Made by a program: the position numbers and the translations under genes. This document shows, piece after piece, positions 1-11,847 of a DNA stretch of 64,000 bases. Numbering within the stretch: position 1 is the stretch's first letter; every line of letters starts with the position of its first letter. The notes under the pieces are model-generated. The model had not been told where the DNA came from and made no database searches. It was given only the letters and a program-made list of their open reading frames with translations. Source of the DNA: Apiotrichum sp. Y4204 (taxonomy: Eukaryota; Basidiomycota; Tremellomycetes; Trichosporonales; Trichosporonaceae); the NCBI GenBank assembly GCA_025531455.1, contig JAMYHL010000008.1:744001-808000 (forward strand), read 5' to 3'.

Positions 1-3000
1 CCAGTGCACCAGCGCAGACTGGAGTGACGCGGCTACTGAGCAAGCATTCCTGCGCCGATCGTGATCCTGAGGGGATACTATTCTGCTGGAAAAGGATCAA
101 TCACCATCTTCAGCATCGCAGATGGGATATCGCATAAGGTGGCACTGGTGCAGGGCTCCGTCCACTATGTGGATGCATTCAATAGAGTTGATGAAGCTGT
201 CCCACTCCCACCGCGCTAGTGCAGACACCGAGATGACTGAATACTGTACACCAGAAGAACCTCCGCAACACGTGCAGCTAACACGCCGCCGCGCCGCCGA
301 GCGAGCATGCTGGCATACCGCAGGCTGCGCATGCCGCACCGCCGCCTATCCAAAAGTAGCAAATTGGGACACATGAGTGCCACACCGAGATCCCAATTCT
401 TTCTAGCTTTCTAGACCATAGACTGTGATTCACACGGACAACTGGTGGGATCGGTGCCCGGCACTGTGGGCAGATGGGGCTATGGTGATGGTGCACAGCA
501 TCTAACCCGAGACGTTGGAAGGACTCCCGGGATACTCTGCGACCTCACGACCGTGTCAGCAACCTAATGTCTGACAGGGCAGAGGTCCTAAGTGCGGGTT
601 GCAAAGCAGTACGGGGCCACCGGGCAACCAGGGGGCGACCCATACTCATACTCGCATGTGTTCTGCTTTGAGCAATCTGAAGCAGCGGATGGATCAGCTG
701 CACATGCCATCGGTGATGTCTCCGGTTTCGGGATGATTCAAACCGGTTAAGCCTGAGAAGCTGAGAAACCTCCGCAACCGAGTTGCACCGATTCTTGCGA
801 GACTGCCATGCTTCTCACCCCTTGACGAGAGCTCTGAGATGGCCCGAAAATTGCACCGCTGACAGCGTCCGTTCGCCGCTCGTGACCGCTGCACTTCTCA
901 CCGGATTACAGGCACAGGCACGCCTAGTGCCTTATCTCATGTCGCCTGTCTCGTCGGTAGCGATGCAACGATCACTTTGCGTAGATATACGGTCTCTGTG
1001 CATTCGGGGACTTTCGGATGCTGAATCTTAACATCTGCTGCGATCCGTATCTGCTGGCATGCTGGCAATGCAAGTGAACGTGAAACGGTTTAGCATACGC
1101 GACTGATATATGGTGCAGCGTGAAACTTCCCTTCTGCAATGGCTTGGTAGGATCACCGATATCCCAAATGCCTACACCGACCTGCTCACCGAAGGACGCG
1201 CCGCTGACCTCATTCTGTGATCCTTCCTACGCGTGTGCGCATGTGCGGCACCGAGTGAATCGGAGTGAAACCCGCCGCGGCCCAGGAATACGGTGCAGAT
1301 CCGCGCATCCGCCTTGGCGCCAGGCGGGTTCTGGAATAGGGAGCTGCAGTGCTGCGGTGCTCCTTCACACTGCATTCCACATCGTCGCGGACTAAGAAGC
1401 TGAGAAGCTGTGGTCGCGGTGATCGGTCGATGCACAGTCGCGATCGCCGATCTGATCGTTTGGATCTTGGGGCGCTCGTGCACGCGCGCGCCCCCGCACG
1501 GGCGCAGGGACCTTAGACGTGTGAGCACAAATAGACCACGAAAGGCGTGAGACGCTGATCTCCCGATCCGCGACGCGCTGTCCTCTCGGAGTCCGCGAGT
1601 TCGCAAATTTGCGAGTTCGCTAGCTCTATAGAGCTCAATAGCTCGCTTGGTTGGCTCGATTGGTGCGTAAGCGCGTAAGAACACTCTGCTTTCTACGCGT
1701 TTTCGTTTCCCTCGGCCGCGCACGTTGGTGTCACTGTGCGATCGCGAATCTGCCCCGCACTTTAGTTAGGAGATTTTTCCGTCGGAGACTGAGATCACCG
1801 GAGATATTACCGGGGCGCCACGCACTCCATCCTCATCTTTAGCGTTCCACCACAAGGGATACATCACTGGTGGAGATTGGAGCCATGCTCTTTGGCAGCT
1901 CAATCGTACCCAGCACCTGCAGTTGCTGTTCCAACAGACAGTTGAGAGCAATGAAAACCGTAGGAAACCCTTCACAATGCACGGCCGGCGCCCGGCAGGC
2001 TGCATTCTGGCTGACACATGAATCCAAGAGTTCCCTCAGTGGTCAGGGTGAAGAGGATTGGTGCCTGTCCATGTGCCTCATCGCGAGGCATGGTGGCGAA
2101 GTGGATGACACCTCCCGCACCTGCTGTGACCCATACCAGCGCCATCGTGCAGCTGTGCACAGCCTCGTTCTAAGGGTTTCAGCGTGCGCTTGAGAAACGA
2201 TTCTACTGGGCTAGTCATGCTAGTCATTAAGCTCATGCCCGACCCAGAAAAAAGAAATCCCCCCTCTCAGACTACGCTGCCAATTGCCCGAACCACGATG
2301 TCCCGCAGCGTCACCGTCCCGCCATTTCTATACAGTTTGCTGCGGAGAGGGTTCGCAACGCTCCAATCCTCCAACAAGCACAAAGGCTGGAAGCATGGGA
2401 AGGAGATGAAATCGAGCTTCCGTGCTGTACGCAGCAAGGTCGAGACCGCGAGACCGCACTCTTCCCTGCTGGCGGTCTCGGAAAGAGCGGAGCCTCGGCG
2501 CCGCCTCGGATGCAACGTGTCTCATGTGAGTGCCATCTTGCGAGGCCGGTGACTTGACGAACGGTCACTTGGGCTTTGCATACCCCATTGTCCCAGCCTA
2601 CTCTTGTTGCCCTTATGCAGGGTGGGCCCTATTGCCTTTTGTGGGCCGTCGGCCGTGTGGGTTTCGTGGGTGCCTATTAGCTTGCTGAGCTGCGTCTATT
2701 TCAACCACTCCCATCCACGATAGCGACGACGCGTCCAAGACAATTCAGGAGCTGTACCGTTGCCTAAAAGGAGAATTTATCACCCTCGGCACGCACCACG
2801 GCACACACTAGCAGCATGTACACCCCAGACCGGATACACCACGGCATAGTGCGTGCGCTCCCTCTCTGATCGTCCGCTTCCTGTCCAAAGATTCTCGTCG
2901 GGGCTTCATGCCTTCGGTCCTCTTCTGTGTAAGTTCCCAATACATGCAAGCATGCAATAACTTTAAGTGTCACAAAAGCTCCCCTCTCAATGGTCAAACG

Positions 3001-4560
3001 CGCGGCCCGGCGTGGCCGGCACCAGGTCAAGGTTGCCAAGTGTGCAAGAGGGAGTATCAACTAACTGTGCAGGCCGCCAGCTGCCAGACTTGCCAGGGCT
3101 TTGGGAACGTCGGGAAGAACGATCGCATCGAAAGCAGGGTTGGCTACATCGGCTGGCTGTATTGGCTGTTGGCTGGTAGGCAACCAAAAGACGAGTAAGA
3201 ACACTTTACAGCAGCGTAGCACGACGGGACTGAGATCCTGAGACCCGTAAGGCCATGGGAGGGGCTGGAAGGACCCAGTGGTGCACAGGAGCACAGTAGT
3301 TCAGCAGTGGTTGGGACAGCGAATGTGGCTTTGTTCTGTTTCTGTTCGGCAATTGAGGCTGAGAACTGCCTACCACCCCCCCCCCATATACATTCCATGC
3401 TTTCCAGAGCGACCCAGCTACCCAAAGCCCAGAGTGAACGAAAAAATGTAGAACCAAGAAAAAAAAAAAAAAAAAAATGTACAACGGCACGAAGGCCAAG
3501 AGGCCGGCCAGAGGCAGAGGACAGAGGTACTACTGTGCAGATGTCCACTCGTCCATTACTGGTACAAAAAGGCGGCCAAGGCAGGAAGGGCAGAGGGGGA
3601 GGGCAGAGGCAGGGACAAGGTCAAACAGGCACGATCAGCGCTACGCGATCAGAGAATGCCTGGATCAGTTTCCACGCTAGGCAAAACCGCGCATCGCCTG
3701 CAGAGCGTCCCATGTCGCACCCTTTCAGCCGCCGCAACCCGCTGTCCCCTCTCCATTAAGTCGTTCAGTCCCTGAACCCTCGCGCCCCTCGCCCTTTTGA
3801 ACGCTCACATCCTGGGTGCATAGCGACGACGTCAGCCAGATCAATTTGTCGCCACCACCTACACATCAGGACACCATCGTACCACAACTCCACGTCTCGC
3901 AGAATGTAGAATGTAGAATGTCTCACGAAAAAGGGCAGCAGATCAGCAGAACCATAGCCATTAGCCAGAGTGGCAGCAGCGACGCAAATACACAGGTGCC
4001 TGGCCGAGACTTGCAAGCGCGCAGGCAGCTGGCAGCCGGCAGGACAGAGCCATGGCGCATAGCAGTCGCGGAGGACGATCCCGCACGCCCAGAGTCCTGC
4101 CTGCGCCACCAACTACAACCGCAGCACTGTAGCCCTGGTGCTGCCCTGGGTTCCTGTCGCGGTCTGGCCGCCCGGCCCTATGGACCGCAGCACACCTGTA
4201 TCTATGGGACGCGAGGATGCGAGGACAAGGACCGGAGATCAGTCACAGCTATCTCTGGTAGAGCGTGGGATGCGAAGTCTGTAGCGCTACGATCTGCAGA
4301 TCACCTCAAGGCCTCAAGGCCGCCGGACTACCCATTGTCATCACCTCCATCATCATCGGTAGATTCGTTGTGTGCCCAACGGACAGACAGTCTTGTGTCT
4401 CGCATCTCGCTCATACCACACTTCTGGCATCGCACACCACACTGTCGCATCGCATCGCCACACACCTGCCTTACATCGGTTGTCGGGAACCAGATCGTAC
4501 TGTGCTCAACTCTGCATAGCAACCAGTCCGAAAACCGGTCATTGACGAGTACTGCTACTC
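1..4560. other. gene-poor region, no supported gene
   Basis: I see no reading frame here with family similarity, coherent splice structure or protein-like composition. The open frames are short or low in quality. Local oddities are a cluster of palindromes at about 1597-1646, a run of nine C at about 3375-3383, a 19-A run at 3459-3477, and three tandem copies of a 7-mer (AGAATGT) near 3900-3920. It is either intergenic DNA or degenerate sequence; decayed mobile elements cannot be excluded by eye. Confidence 0.5.
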
Positions 4561-6408
4561 TGACCGTCTCCGCGTTTCATCTGCGCCATTTACCCCCCTC
4601 GTTGTCTCCCTCCGGCCCCCCGTCATCGTTCACTTCGCCCACACTCACACCCCTCCCCTTGCTGTCTCCCGCGGGACCGCTGAGCCTTTCTCTCTCCCCC
4701 GCAACCGTTTCTCCTCTCTGTTCCCCTGGCCATTATTTCGACGTTACTCTTCCTCCACATCCTTTGCTCGATACTTTTCACAGTCACTTCCTCTCCCATC
4801 CTTCGCTACTGGTGGCTGATTCCCGCCCCCAGACAGCTCCTGCTTCCCCTTCTACAGCAGCCGACGCTCGCTCCCTGGCGCGGAATCGCAACTTTGGCAG
4901 CATAGTCTGTGCTCGACATATCTTCACGACCTCGCCACAGGCAGTCTCATCCTGTGACGTTTTCTTCCCCATAACTGCGAACCAAAATCAGCAACGCGAC
5001 AGCTTGACGTTCGACAGCTCCTAAGATCGTCCTCCAGGTGTCTTCAGCAGAGCTTCAGTCATTTGCGCCCCATAGACGACGACAACCGGCCACTCGTTCG
5101 CCGCAACTATCAGCTTGTTCACATTCTCTCACATCATCGTTGTTCCCACTGGCTGTATCCTCTCTCTCTGTGCTTTGCTTTCTACAACAACTCGTACACC
5201 AACATCGACTGCAACTGTTAATCGTCAGCATTGGGACGACAGCAGAGTTCGAAAAGGCAACATACTTGTCGAGTGGTGAGTGCCTAGTTGCGAATAACCC
5301 TCCGAGAAATGGCGTCAAGCGTGGCCGGCGCCTCAAAGCTCGAGCCGCTGTGGCCCTTACTCTCGGACCGCATTGCGGAATCGAGAGGAGCTGCCTCCTT
5401 TTTCGCGCTGCTGTGCAATGTGGTGCTCGGTACATAGTTGAGGGCTCTCGATGATCTGTTGTGAAGTATTCGCCACCGCAGATTGTACCGGCACCCCTTT
5501 GCCGTCCGCTTGCTACAGGTCTTAACAACTGGCTGGCACGTTCGCGAGTAACCTCCTTTGCAACCCCGGTGTTCGTCGTGCCACATTGCAATCCAACTTT
5601 GCCTCTTGCCACCATATGCTCAATTGCTCACATTACAGATTGCACAGTGCTCCTGGCCAACTGCTCGACTTACGCATAATTATCACACACCTTAGACATC
5701 GGAGGAAGACAGCAACAGCGATTGTCGCTAGTCTCCATTCCACAGAGTGCCCGCCGGGACTGCATTAAACAGGTGAGCATCGGCCTCCGACCCCTTCCCA
5801 TTCTCCCTTCTATACTCCGGCGTCGTCGGCGTGGGCCATTATTGGCCGGGCATTGTCCCTGTCTATCCTCAAGGCTTCCAGCCACGACTTCACGCCACGG
5901 AGCATCATTTGCTTCGAAGAAAAAAATGAAGGATAGCAAGCAAGCACAACGGAAACAGACCGCATCATCCCAAGACACGCAGTCGAGGACCGTGCACCCG
6001 GCATTGTTGAAGGAATGCTGTTGGTCGCCCCATACATTTCTTGCCGCGGGCCAATGAAGCAGGCAAACAACACCCCTTGCTCGCTCCTGTGCTCAGCTCC
6101 TGGGGCGCTCGCTGGGTTTTGGGCTTGCCAAGCTCGGCTTCGTCGACGCTCTACCCTCTTTACCTACATGAACTTTCTGTACTATGTTCTCTCCGCTTCA
6201 CAATTTTACTCACGCATACAGCTGTCACTCGTTTAGGTCCCCGTCTAGTCCCCGTACGCCTTGCGATTCTATCACAAAAACTACCCATCAAGCCGCACGT
6301 TATTCGTTGTCGTCGGTTGCGGCTTCGTTACGCCGCAGACCGTAGCCCTTCCTTCACCACCCCAAACCTCTCCTCCCCATCCCGCCTGCTGTTCCTATCA
6401 TCAACACG
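4561..6408 (+). promoter_or_regulatory. pyrimidine-rich upstream region and probable long leader of the 782-residue gene
   Basis: The plus strand is strongly C/T-rich from about 4570 to 4870 and again from about 6160 to 6400, the pattern usually found around transcription starts and 5' leaders in basidiomycetes. It runs directly into the start codon at 6409. Donor-like GTGAGT sites occur (for example near 5275 and 5772), so a spliced 5' untranslated region is possible. No transcription start can be fixed by sequence. Short upstream ATGs are present, which would matter for translation if the leader is this long. Confidence 0.4.
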
Positions 6409-8757
6409 ATGAGCAGCGACAACCTTCGCGTTCCTCCAGTTTTGGGAGGGGGCAAGCTACCCCGACCGGGCTCGCTTGTCGTTACATCGCACTACAATCC
6501 CAAGACCGTTCTCGACACATATTCGCCGTATCCGGTCTTCAACAAAAGCTCGGCCTCCCGAGACCCTTTCGGTCTCGATGCCTTTCTGTTGGCGCCCTTT
6601 GACGATGTGTGGCAGTACATGAACCCCGCCGTCATGCCAACAGAACAGCTCCATCTTGATGACATGCCTCAGAACCCATCACCTCAATCGTTGGCGACTG
6701 AACCACAAGAGTCCCGCCGTCTGAGCAACCTCCGTCGTCGATCGCCACTCGCCTCTCAACCTCCTGTTAGTGCCGAGACCGGTGGGAAACCGGAGAAGTT
6801 CGTCGAGCCAAAGGATGAGGCAGCGGTCCCTCCCGTCGACGAGGAGACAACCGACGTGGCCGACCCCTCAGGTGAAGCCGCCCACTCGAGGAAATCACTC
6901 ACTTCGGCGTCGCGGTTGCGGACCCTGATGGGGCGTAAGATGTCGTCCACCCACACTTCGCATCCGGATGGGATAGAAGAGTCAAGGTCGTCGCGTCTAT
7001 CCGATTGCCGTACAGATTCCGTCTGCAGCGCCCTTTCCTCTGTCTCCTCCTCATCGGACGGGTCATGGGAGGGAATCGAAACGCCAGCGGACAACGCCAC
7101 CTTGCCAACCGATGTGTCACCCGCGATCATCGCCGCCGCCCTTGACGACTCTGGGAAGAAACCGGGTTGGCGTGACTGGATTAACAACCGGCGCTCACTG
7201 CTGGGTATTAAACCCGAGCTTCTCGAATCGCCCGGCACTGGCGAGCTGGACCCCGCGACTGAGGCTCTTGATACCCCGATCCATTCTAGGGTTGCAGACA
7301 CGGACGCCGCTCGGACTGCCGCTCAGCTGCGCCGCATGTCGATCAGCAAACTCGCTGCACTTCGCATGCCATCCCCGCATCCTCTCGCTCTCATCCTTAC
7401 CCGGCAGCATGTTAACCTTCCCGACGAGGTTGCCTACTCGATCCCGGCCTCTAAGCGTGTTTACCCCATGTCTGTCAACGTCGTGCAGCGTACAGGCAGC
7501 GATCTTGCCCCCACGCAGGGTGGAGGCTTACGCCTCGCATTGGCTGTGCGTGGTATCATCACCAAAATCGACAAGGGTGACCGGCCGTATGGTGCAACTC
7601 CACTCCGCCCCCGCCAGTCCCAACGCCAAAGCAACATTCCTCGCCCCCGTGGCGTGCGTGACTTCATCGACCGCCCACCGTTTGAGGAACGTATGGTGGC
7701 TTACTACCCTGGCGACGTTTGCACACACGTTAGCATGGCGCGCAGCGGCTTTGCCATCTACGACTTGGAATTCTCCGACTACATTACAGCTGTTGCCCGG
7801 ACAGAAGAATCACCCCCCGCGTGGAGTGCTTCTCCGAAGCCTCGTGTTGCCTCCACGGGATCCCTTCCGCCACCCCCTCGCCTCGCTTCACCGGCCACGG
7901 ACAAACGTGCTTCGCGCCTTCTCGAGTCCCGACGCCAGACTCTCTTCCAGCCAAAGGAGAGCGAGAGGCCTGCTACGCCTCCGGCCACGTCGTTCCGTAC
8001 TGCTCGCCCCAAGCCTGCCACCTGGGACGACAGCTCGGATGAGGATGAGCCGGTGACGGACAAAGAGGAGAACACGAAGCCTCTACGCCCGGCAACCCTT
8101 TCCGCTCGCAACAACAAGGCTCGTGGTGGACGCGAGTCGCGACTTGTGGACCCTGTGGTCGCCATGGAGATACTGAGCCGTGCACGTGAGCGTCGCGCCG
8201 AGTTCAACACTGGTGAATGCGAGCGCAGAGCCGAATCGAACAACCGCAACAGCATGATGCTTCTCTCCAAGCAAGCGATGCAATCAACGCCAGCTCTCGA
8301 GTCACAGGCGACGCAGGCACGCAGGTTACAGCACCGTTCCTCGACCATGAGCCTGGCCAAGTCTGTCAAGTCGACGAAGCAGCAGCGGCCGCCGAGCTCG
8401 CTCCCTGCGTCTCCACGATCTGGACCGCAGCAGGACCGCCGCAGGGTCGTGTCGCAGTACGACCCAATGTCTGCTGCTCAGCATCGCACGAGTGTCATGG
8501 GCATGGGCCTCGGCTCGGGCATGGGGGTATATGGTATCCCCGGCGTTCCCGCAGTCCCACCAGTGCCGGTTTACAACCATCCGATGATGTGTCAGCCCAT
8601 GATGTACGCCCCTGTCGCCATGAACCCCATGATGGGCTACAACCCCCAGTTCGCGCAGGGTGTGCCGGTGATGCCTCAAATGTACCGCCCAGCCCCGCAG
8701 CAGATCCCCGCGCCTGGTATGCTCCCCAGCCGCCGTCGCGAGCGTCCTGTGAGCTAG
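6409..8757 (+). CDS. uncharacterised 782-residue serine/arginine/proline-rich protein
   Basis: A single uninterrupted frame of 782 codons with ATG start and TAG stop; I do not recognise the family. The N-terminal 100 residues look folded and contain aromatic residues (a VWQYMNP stretch near residue 68). Residues about 100-250 are rich in Ser, Asp, Glu and Arg and look disordered. A second more ordered block lies around residues 300-465, including the segment RPPFEERMVAYYPGDV (about residues 422-437) followed by an aromatic FAIYDLEFSDYI segment. Residues 465-690 are basic and low-complexity. The C-terminal 90 residues are rich in Met, Pro, Gly and Tyr, ending in a basic RRRERPVS tail. I see no signal peptide, transmembrane helix or known catalytic motif. 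The codon bias and third-position GC resemble neighbouring real genes, and the frame is preceded by a typical pyrimidine-rich leader, so I regard it as a genuine lineage-specific protein, perhaps a scaffold or regulatory protein. Confidence 0.8.
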   Translation: MSSDNLRVPPVLGGGKLPRPGSLVVTSHYNPKTVLDTYSPYPVFNKSSASRDPFGLDAFLLAPFDDVWQYMNPAVMPTEQLHLDDMPQNPSPQSLATEPQESRRLSNLRRRSPLASQPPVSAETGGKPEKFVEPKDEAAVPPVDEETTDVADPSGEAAHSRKSLTSASRLRTLMGRKMSSTHTSHPDGIEESRSSRLSDCRTDSVCSALSSVSSSSDGSWEGIETPADNATLPTDVSPAIIAAALDDSGKKPGWRDWINNRRSLLGIKPELLESPGTGELDPATEALDTPIHSRVADTDAARTAAQLRRMSISKLAALRMPSPHPLALILTRQHVNLPDEVAYSIPASKRVYPMSVNVVQRTGSDLAPTQGGGLRLALAVRGIITKIDKGDRPYGATPLRPRQSQRQSNIPRPRGVRDFIDRPPFEERMVAYYPGDVCTHVSMARSGFAIYDLEFSDYITAVARTEESPPAWSASPKPRVASTGSLPPPPRLASPATDKRASRLLESRRQTLFQPKESERPATPPATSFRTARPKPATWDDSSDEDEPVTDKEENTKPLRPATLSARNNKARGGRESRLVDPVVAMEILSRARERRAEFNTGECERRAESNNRNSMMLLSKQAMQSTPALESQATQARRLQHRSSTMSLAKSVKSTKQQRPPSSLPASPRSGPQQDRRRVVSQYDPMSAAQHRTSVMGMGLGSGMGVYGIPGVPAVPPVPVYNHPMMCQPMMYAPVAMNPMMGYNPQFAQGVPVMPQMYRPAPQQIPAPGMLPSRRRERPVS

Positions 8758-9636
8758 CCGATTCAAACTTATCCTGTCTATTTCGCCTCCCGACCAACAA
8801 CCCATTAGCATACATACAAACACGATTCCCCTCATACGATACATGGACAATACATCATCTGTGATACCACGCAATCAACTTTTTAATACACACAGGCGCC
8901 GAATGGCGACTTCTGTGTGGATCCCAACATCCAACCCCTCGACCCCCATCCCATCCCTCTTCGCCCCAACCCTCATGGACTATTCAATCACACGCACGAA
9001 ACGATCTTTGTATTTGGTGTTTTTCATCATAGCTTTTTATACAGTGGCCATGCCGTGGCCTGGAGCCTGTATGCATTCAGTCACACTGTGGAATTGTCAC
9101 GCGGAGATGGCTGTCAGGCTGGTACCCATAAAGCATGAACTTGGTGCGATCTGGCAGGATCCCGCCAGGGATGTGCCAAGTGTGGTGAAACTAAGATTAA
9201 ACGAGGTGCCGAGTTGGAGTGGACAAGGACCTCGCAACGAGATGGCTGGCAGTAACGTGTGGTGAGCAGACCCCGGGATCCGATCGGAACGGTTGAAGGA
9301 TAAAAAAAGGAGGAAAAGGAAGATAGAAAAAAAGAAGGCGCGAAATTCTACAATGATGTCATTTGTCATGCCTGGCTATCCTGAGACAGCGTTCCTGGGT
9401 CTCCACGTACATCACGTGATGATCGTGTCGCCCGATAAGCCTAGCAGCCACGATTGGTGCCCAGAACAGACAGACCGAGACGGAGCGTGAGCTAACTATA
9501 GAACTGTCTTGTGGAGTCACTTTCCACCATCGCTCATTGAACAACGGCCTAAGACTACCCAGTAGTGGGAGAAGCACACTGCTGCTCGTGAAAAAAGTGA
9601 GTTTACCAATATATCGGGCCCTTCTGACCACAGGAT
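8758..9636. other. intergenic region between the 782-residue gene and ureF
   Basis: This 879-base spacer holds the 3' region of the upstream gene and the promoter of ureF. A CACGTG hexamer is at 9413-9418, about 220 bases before the ureF start. A GTGAGT...ACCACAG segment at about 9598-9632, ending a few bases before the ATG, could be an intron in the ureF 5' leader. No coding sequence is evident. Confidence 0.5.
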
Positions 9637-10669
9637 ATGGACCCAACGCACGCCCTCTACGTTCTCCTGGACAGCAATCTCCCGACTGGCGGCTTCGTCG
9701 CGTCCGGCGGCCTCGAGTCGTACGCAAAGCATGGCTTTCTGCGGGCACAGAAGAAGGATCCGTACGCGGATGCGGTCGAGGCGCCGCACATGGACGAGCT
9801 GGTAAAGCACCTCCATGCGCCGGCGACCTCATCATCACACCACCCGCGCCCGGTCTCGGCGGCGCCCCTCGGCCCGTCCCGCGTCGGCCCGGCCGTCATG
9901 CATTTTACCTCGGCCGAGCTCGACAACTTTGAGGCCAGCACGGGCGCGTACCTCGTCGATGCGTGGGGTGTCGTGCAGCGTGCGCGGAGCGATGGGGATA
10001 TCAAGCGCGCCGTGGCGGAACTGCAGGCGCTGGACGACGCACATGAAAGCACTCTTCTTTCGCACGTCGCCCGGCGCGCGAGCCGCGCACAGGGAATTGC
10101 AGTGCTTACGCTCTACGCGCGTGGGCTGGGTCCACCTGTGGGGTTTGACCCGGTCCCGGGGTTGAATTCGACAGGCGAAGGGGTCGTTGCAGCGTATCGG
10201 CGTGCGATCCGGCTCGGCGCGCCGGGACACCTGGCGGTGTGCTTTGGAATCCTTACCGCTGCTGTGGGGCTGGACTTGCGTGAGTGGAAGAAGTGGGAAG
10301 TTAATGAGGGTAGCTGATGTGTTAGAAACTGCTCGGCATCTGTATCTCTTCACGCACGCGCGGAGCACGCTCTCGGCCGCGGTCCGCCTGAATATCATCG
10401 GGCCGTACGTGTCCACCCAGCTTTTGTCGTATCCCGTACGCAGCGAGCTGGCAGCGGTGCTTGCGCGCTCTAGGGAATGTCCGGATGCTGCACGGGATAG
10501 CGAAAATGCTGAAGTGAGCGGGGGTCAAGCAGATGACAGCCCTTCAACGCCGACAGACGACTGGGCGTGGGCGGACGAGGCGGAGCGCGGACCGGCGACG
10601 ACATGGCCCCTCGGCGAAATCCTTGCGGCACGACATGACATGCAGCATTCGCGTATCTTCAATTCGTAG
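9637..10669 (+). CDS. ureF: urease accessory protein UreF
   Basis: Two exons, 9637-10279 and 10326-10669, give 328 residues; the 46-nt intron (10280-10325) has a GTGAGT donor, a GCTGATG branch-like site and a TTAG acceptor. UreF works with UreD and UreG in the cytosol to load nickel into apo-urease, and in the bacterial complex it gates the UreG GTPase. The family hallmarks are visible: an N-terminal SNLPTGGFVASGGLESY block (residues about 12-30), a central helical region, and, just after the splice junction, HLYLFTHARSTLSAAVRLN leading to IIGPY. The splice restores this last block, which is out of frame in the unspliced sequence. There is an insertion rich in Ala, Pro and His near residues 60-90 and an acidic, Asp/Ser-rich insertion at about residues 265-310, longer than bacterial UreF (about 220-230 residues) but common in fungal homologues. 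It converges on the next gene, leaving 126 bases between the stops. Confidence 0.93.
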
Positions 10670-10795
10670 GGTTGGGCATGTATTCTAATGTATTTCCAGG
10701 CAGGCAGAGGTTGCCGATATTGGACATGGACTCTGGGATCTCATTACACGCACTAATCAATGCTATCGTATCTCTCGTAATATCATTCTAAATCC

Positions 10796-11427
10796 CTAGC
10801 GCCAGTTCCGCTTTGGCAGGCGGGACGGCCCGACTCCGGGGTCGCGTTTAGGACTGCGTCTACGCTCGCTGCGCTCGGGGACCGGGACGGGTCCGAGGCG
10901 GGCAAGGAGCGACGCGGCAACTGGGTTGGTGGTCGCGAGGTCGGGAAAGTCTGCCAAGCTAGGAGGGAGGCTGTTGCGCTGGCGCCTGGCTGGGATGGGG
11001 ATGTTGTTGGGCGCTGTGAGCGGGGGCGGTGGACGGCTGGGGAGGCTGCTGCTGGGCGGAAGACTGCTCGGCTTTGGCGGGAGCGAACTCGGCTTGGAGG
11101 GGAGGGTATGCCGACGCTTCCGGGGCGAGCGCTTCTTGGTACCGCCGATGGTGCCGTTGGTGTTGGAGTCTGTGACGCTCGACAAGGGGGAGGGGCCATG
11201 TGAACGATACGAGGTCGGAGGGCGACGGTACGGCTTGGGCGCCCTGTTCGTGTTGGGCAGTGGCTGCCCGCGCCAGATTGCCTCGAGACCTGGTGTCAGT
11301 GGGCATGATAGCAAGAGGGCTTACAGAGGTGGCAGTACTTTGGCTCCTTCGTTGCCCGCCCTGTTCTCCTCGCGGCGCGCGCGGCGGCCGCGCTGACCTC
11401 GGCGACGCAGCCTTCGCAGTCGTCCAT
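10796..11427 (-). CDS. small basic protein with two CxxC pairs, unknown function
   Basis: Two exons on the minus strand, 11325-11427 and 10796-11289, separated by a 35-nt intron (11290-11324, GTAAG donor, CCAG acceptor), encode 198 residues. I do not recognise the family. The N-terminus has CEGC (residues 4-7) and, about 25 residues later, CHLC, the second pair being completed across the splice junction; together they could bind one zinc ion. After a conserved-looking LEAIWRGQPLP segment the rest is proline-, serine- and arginine-rich and probably disordered, with a serine/proline repeat (KPSSLPP twice) around residue 95 and a basic C-terminus. A short ordered patch, SLADFPDLATTNPVAASLLA, lies at about residues 140-160 and could be a binding motif. 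A nuclear, RNA- or chromatin-associated role is a guess from composition only. Start chosen at the first ATG that puts the cysteine pair near the N-terminus. Confidence 0.6.
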
Positions 11428-11847
11428 AAATGTGGTGGTGATAAGAAGAATGAGAAGTATGATACACGGTGGTTTGTCTGTCTGATGGGGGGCCAGCAGT
11501 AGCCTGTAGCTCTGACTGATGGTGAGGCGCGCCCAGCTGCTGGCCCGCTGGTCTGCGGTGATCGCACACGCTGAGTGTAGTCCAGTCACTCGCCTCACGC
11601 CGTGGCCTAGGCTAGTGCGGCTGCTGCGAGCTCGGCGTCGAATTAATGTGAGAGACCAAGTCGAGGAAGAGGAGAAAAGCTTCCAATCTACGATCCTTCC
11701 GTCCTCGTGTCCGATGATCAGTCACGCCTCAGCTTTGGCTTGTCTTCTCGATCGCCCGCCCTCATTCCAAACAGCCATTGAGATCTCTAAAATCCGCGTC
11801 GCCTCGCGTAACATCACATGATACCAATGTACATACAGGACTGTCTA
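11428..11847. other. intergenic region, promoter of the two-CxxC protein
   Basis: This 420-base spacer lies upstream of the gene ending at 10796 and downstream of the UBX gene stop at 11848. Both genes are on the minus strand. I see no additional coding sequence. Confidence 0.5.

Noticed and set aside
1172..1723. A 183-codon minus-strand open frame
   Set aside because: Irregular composition, no ordered core, no leader, no splice extension or family match.
3816..5024. A 402-codon open frame upstream of the 782-residue gene
   Set aside because: It begins at GTG rather than ATG, its composition drifts with the local C/T-rich tract, and it has no ordered region or family similarity. It fits a promoter or leader better.
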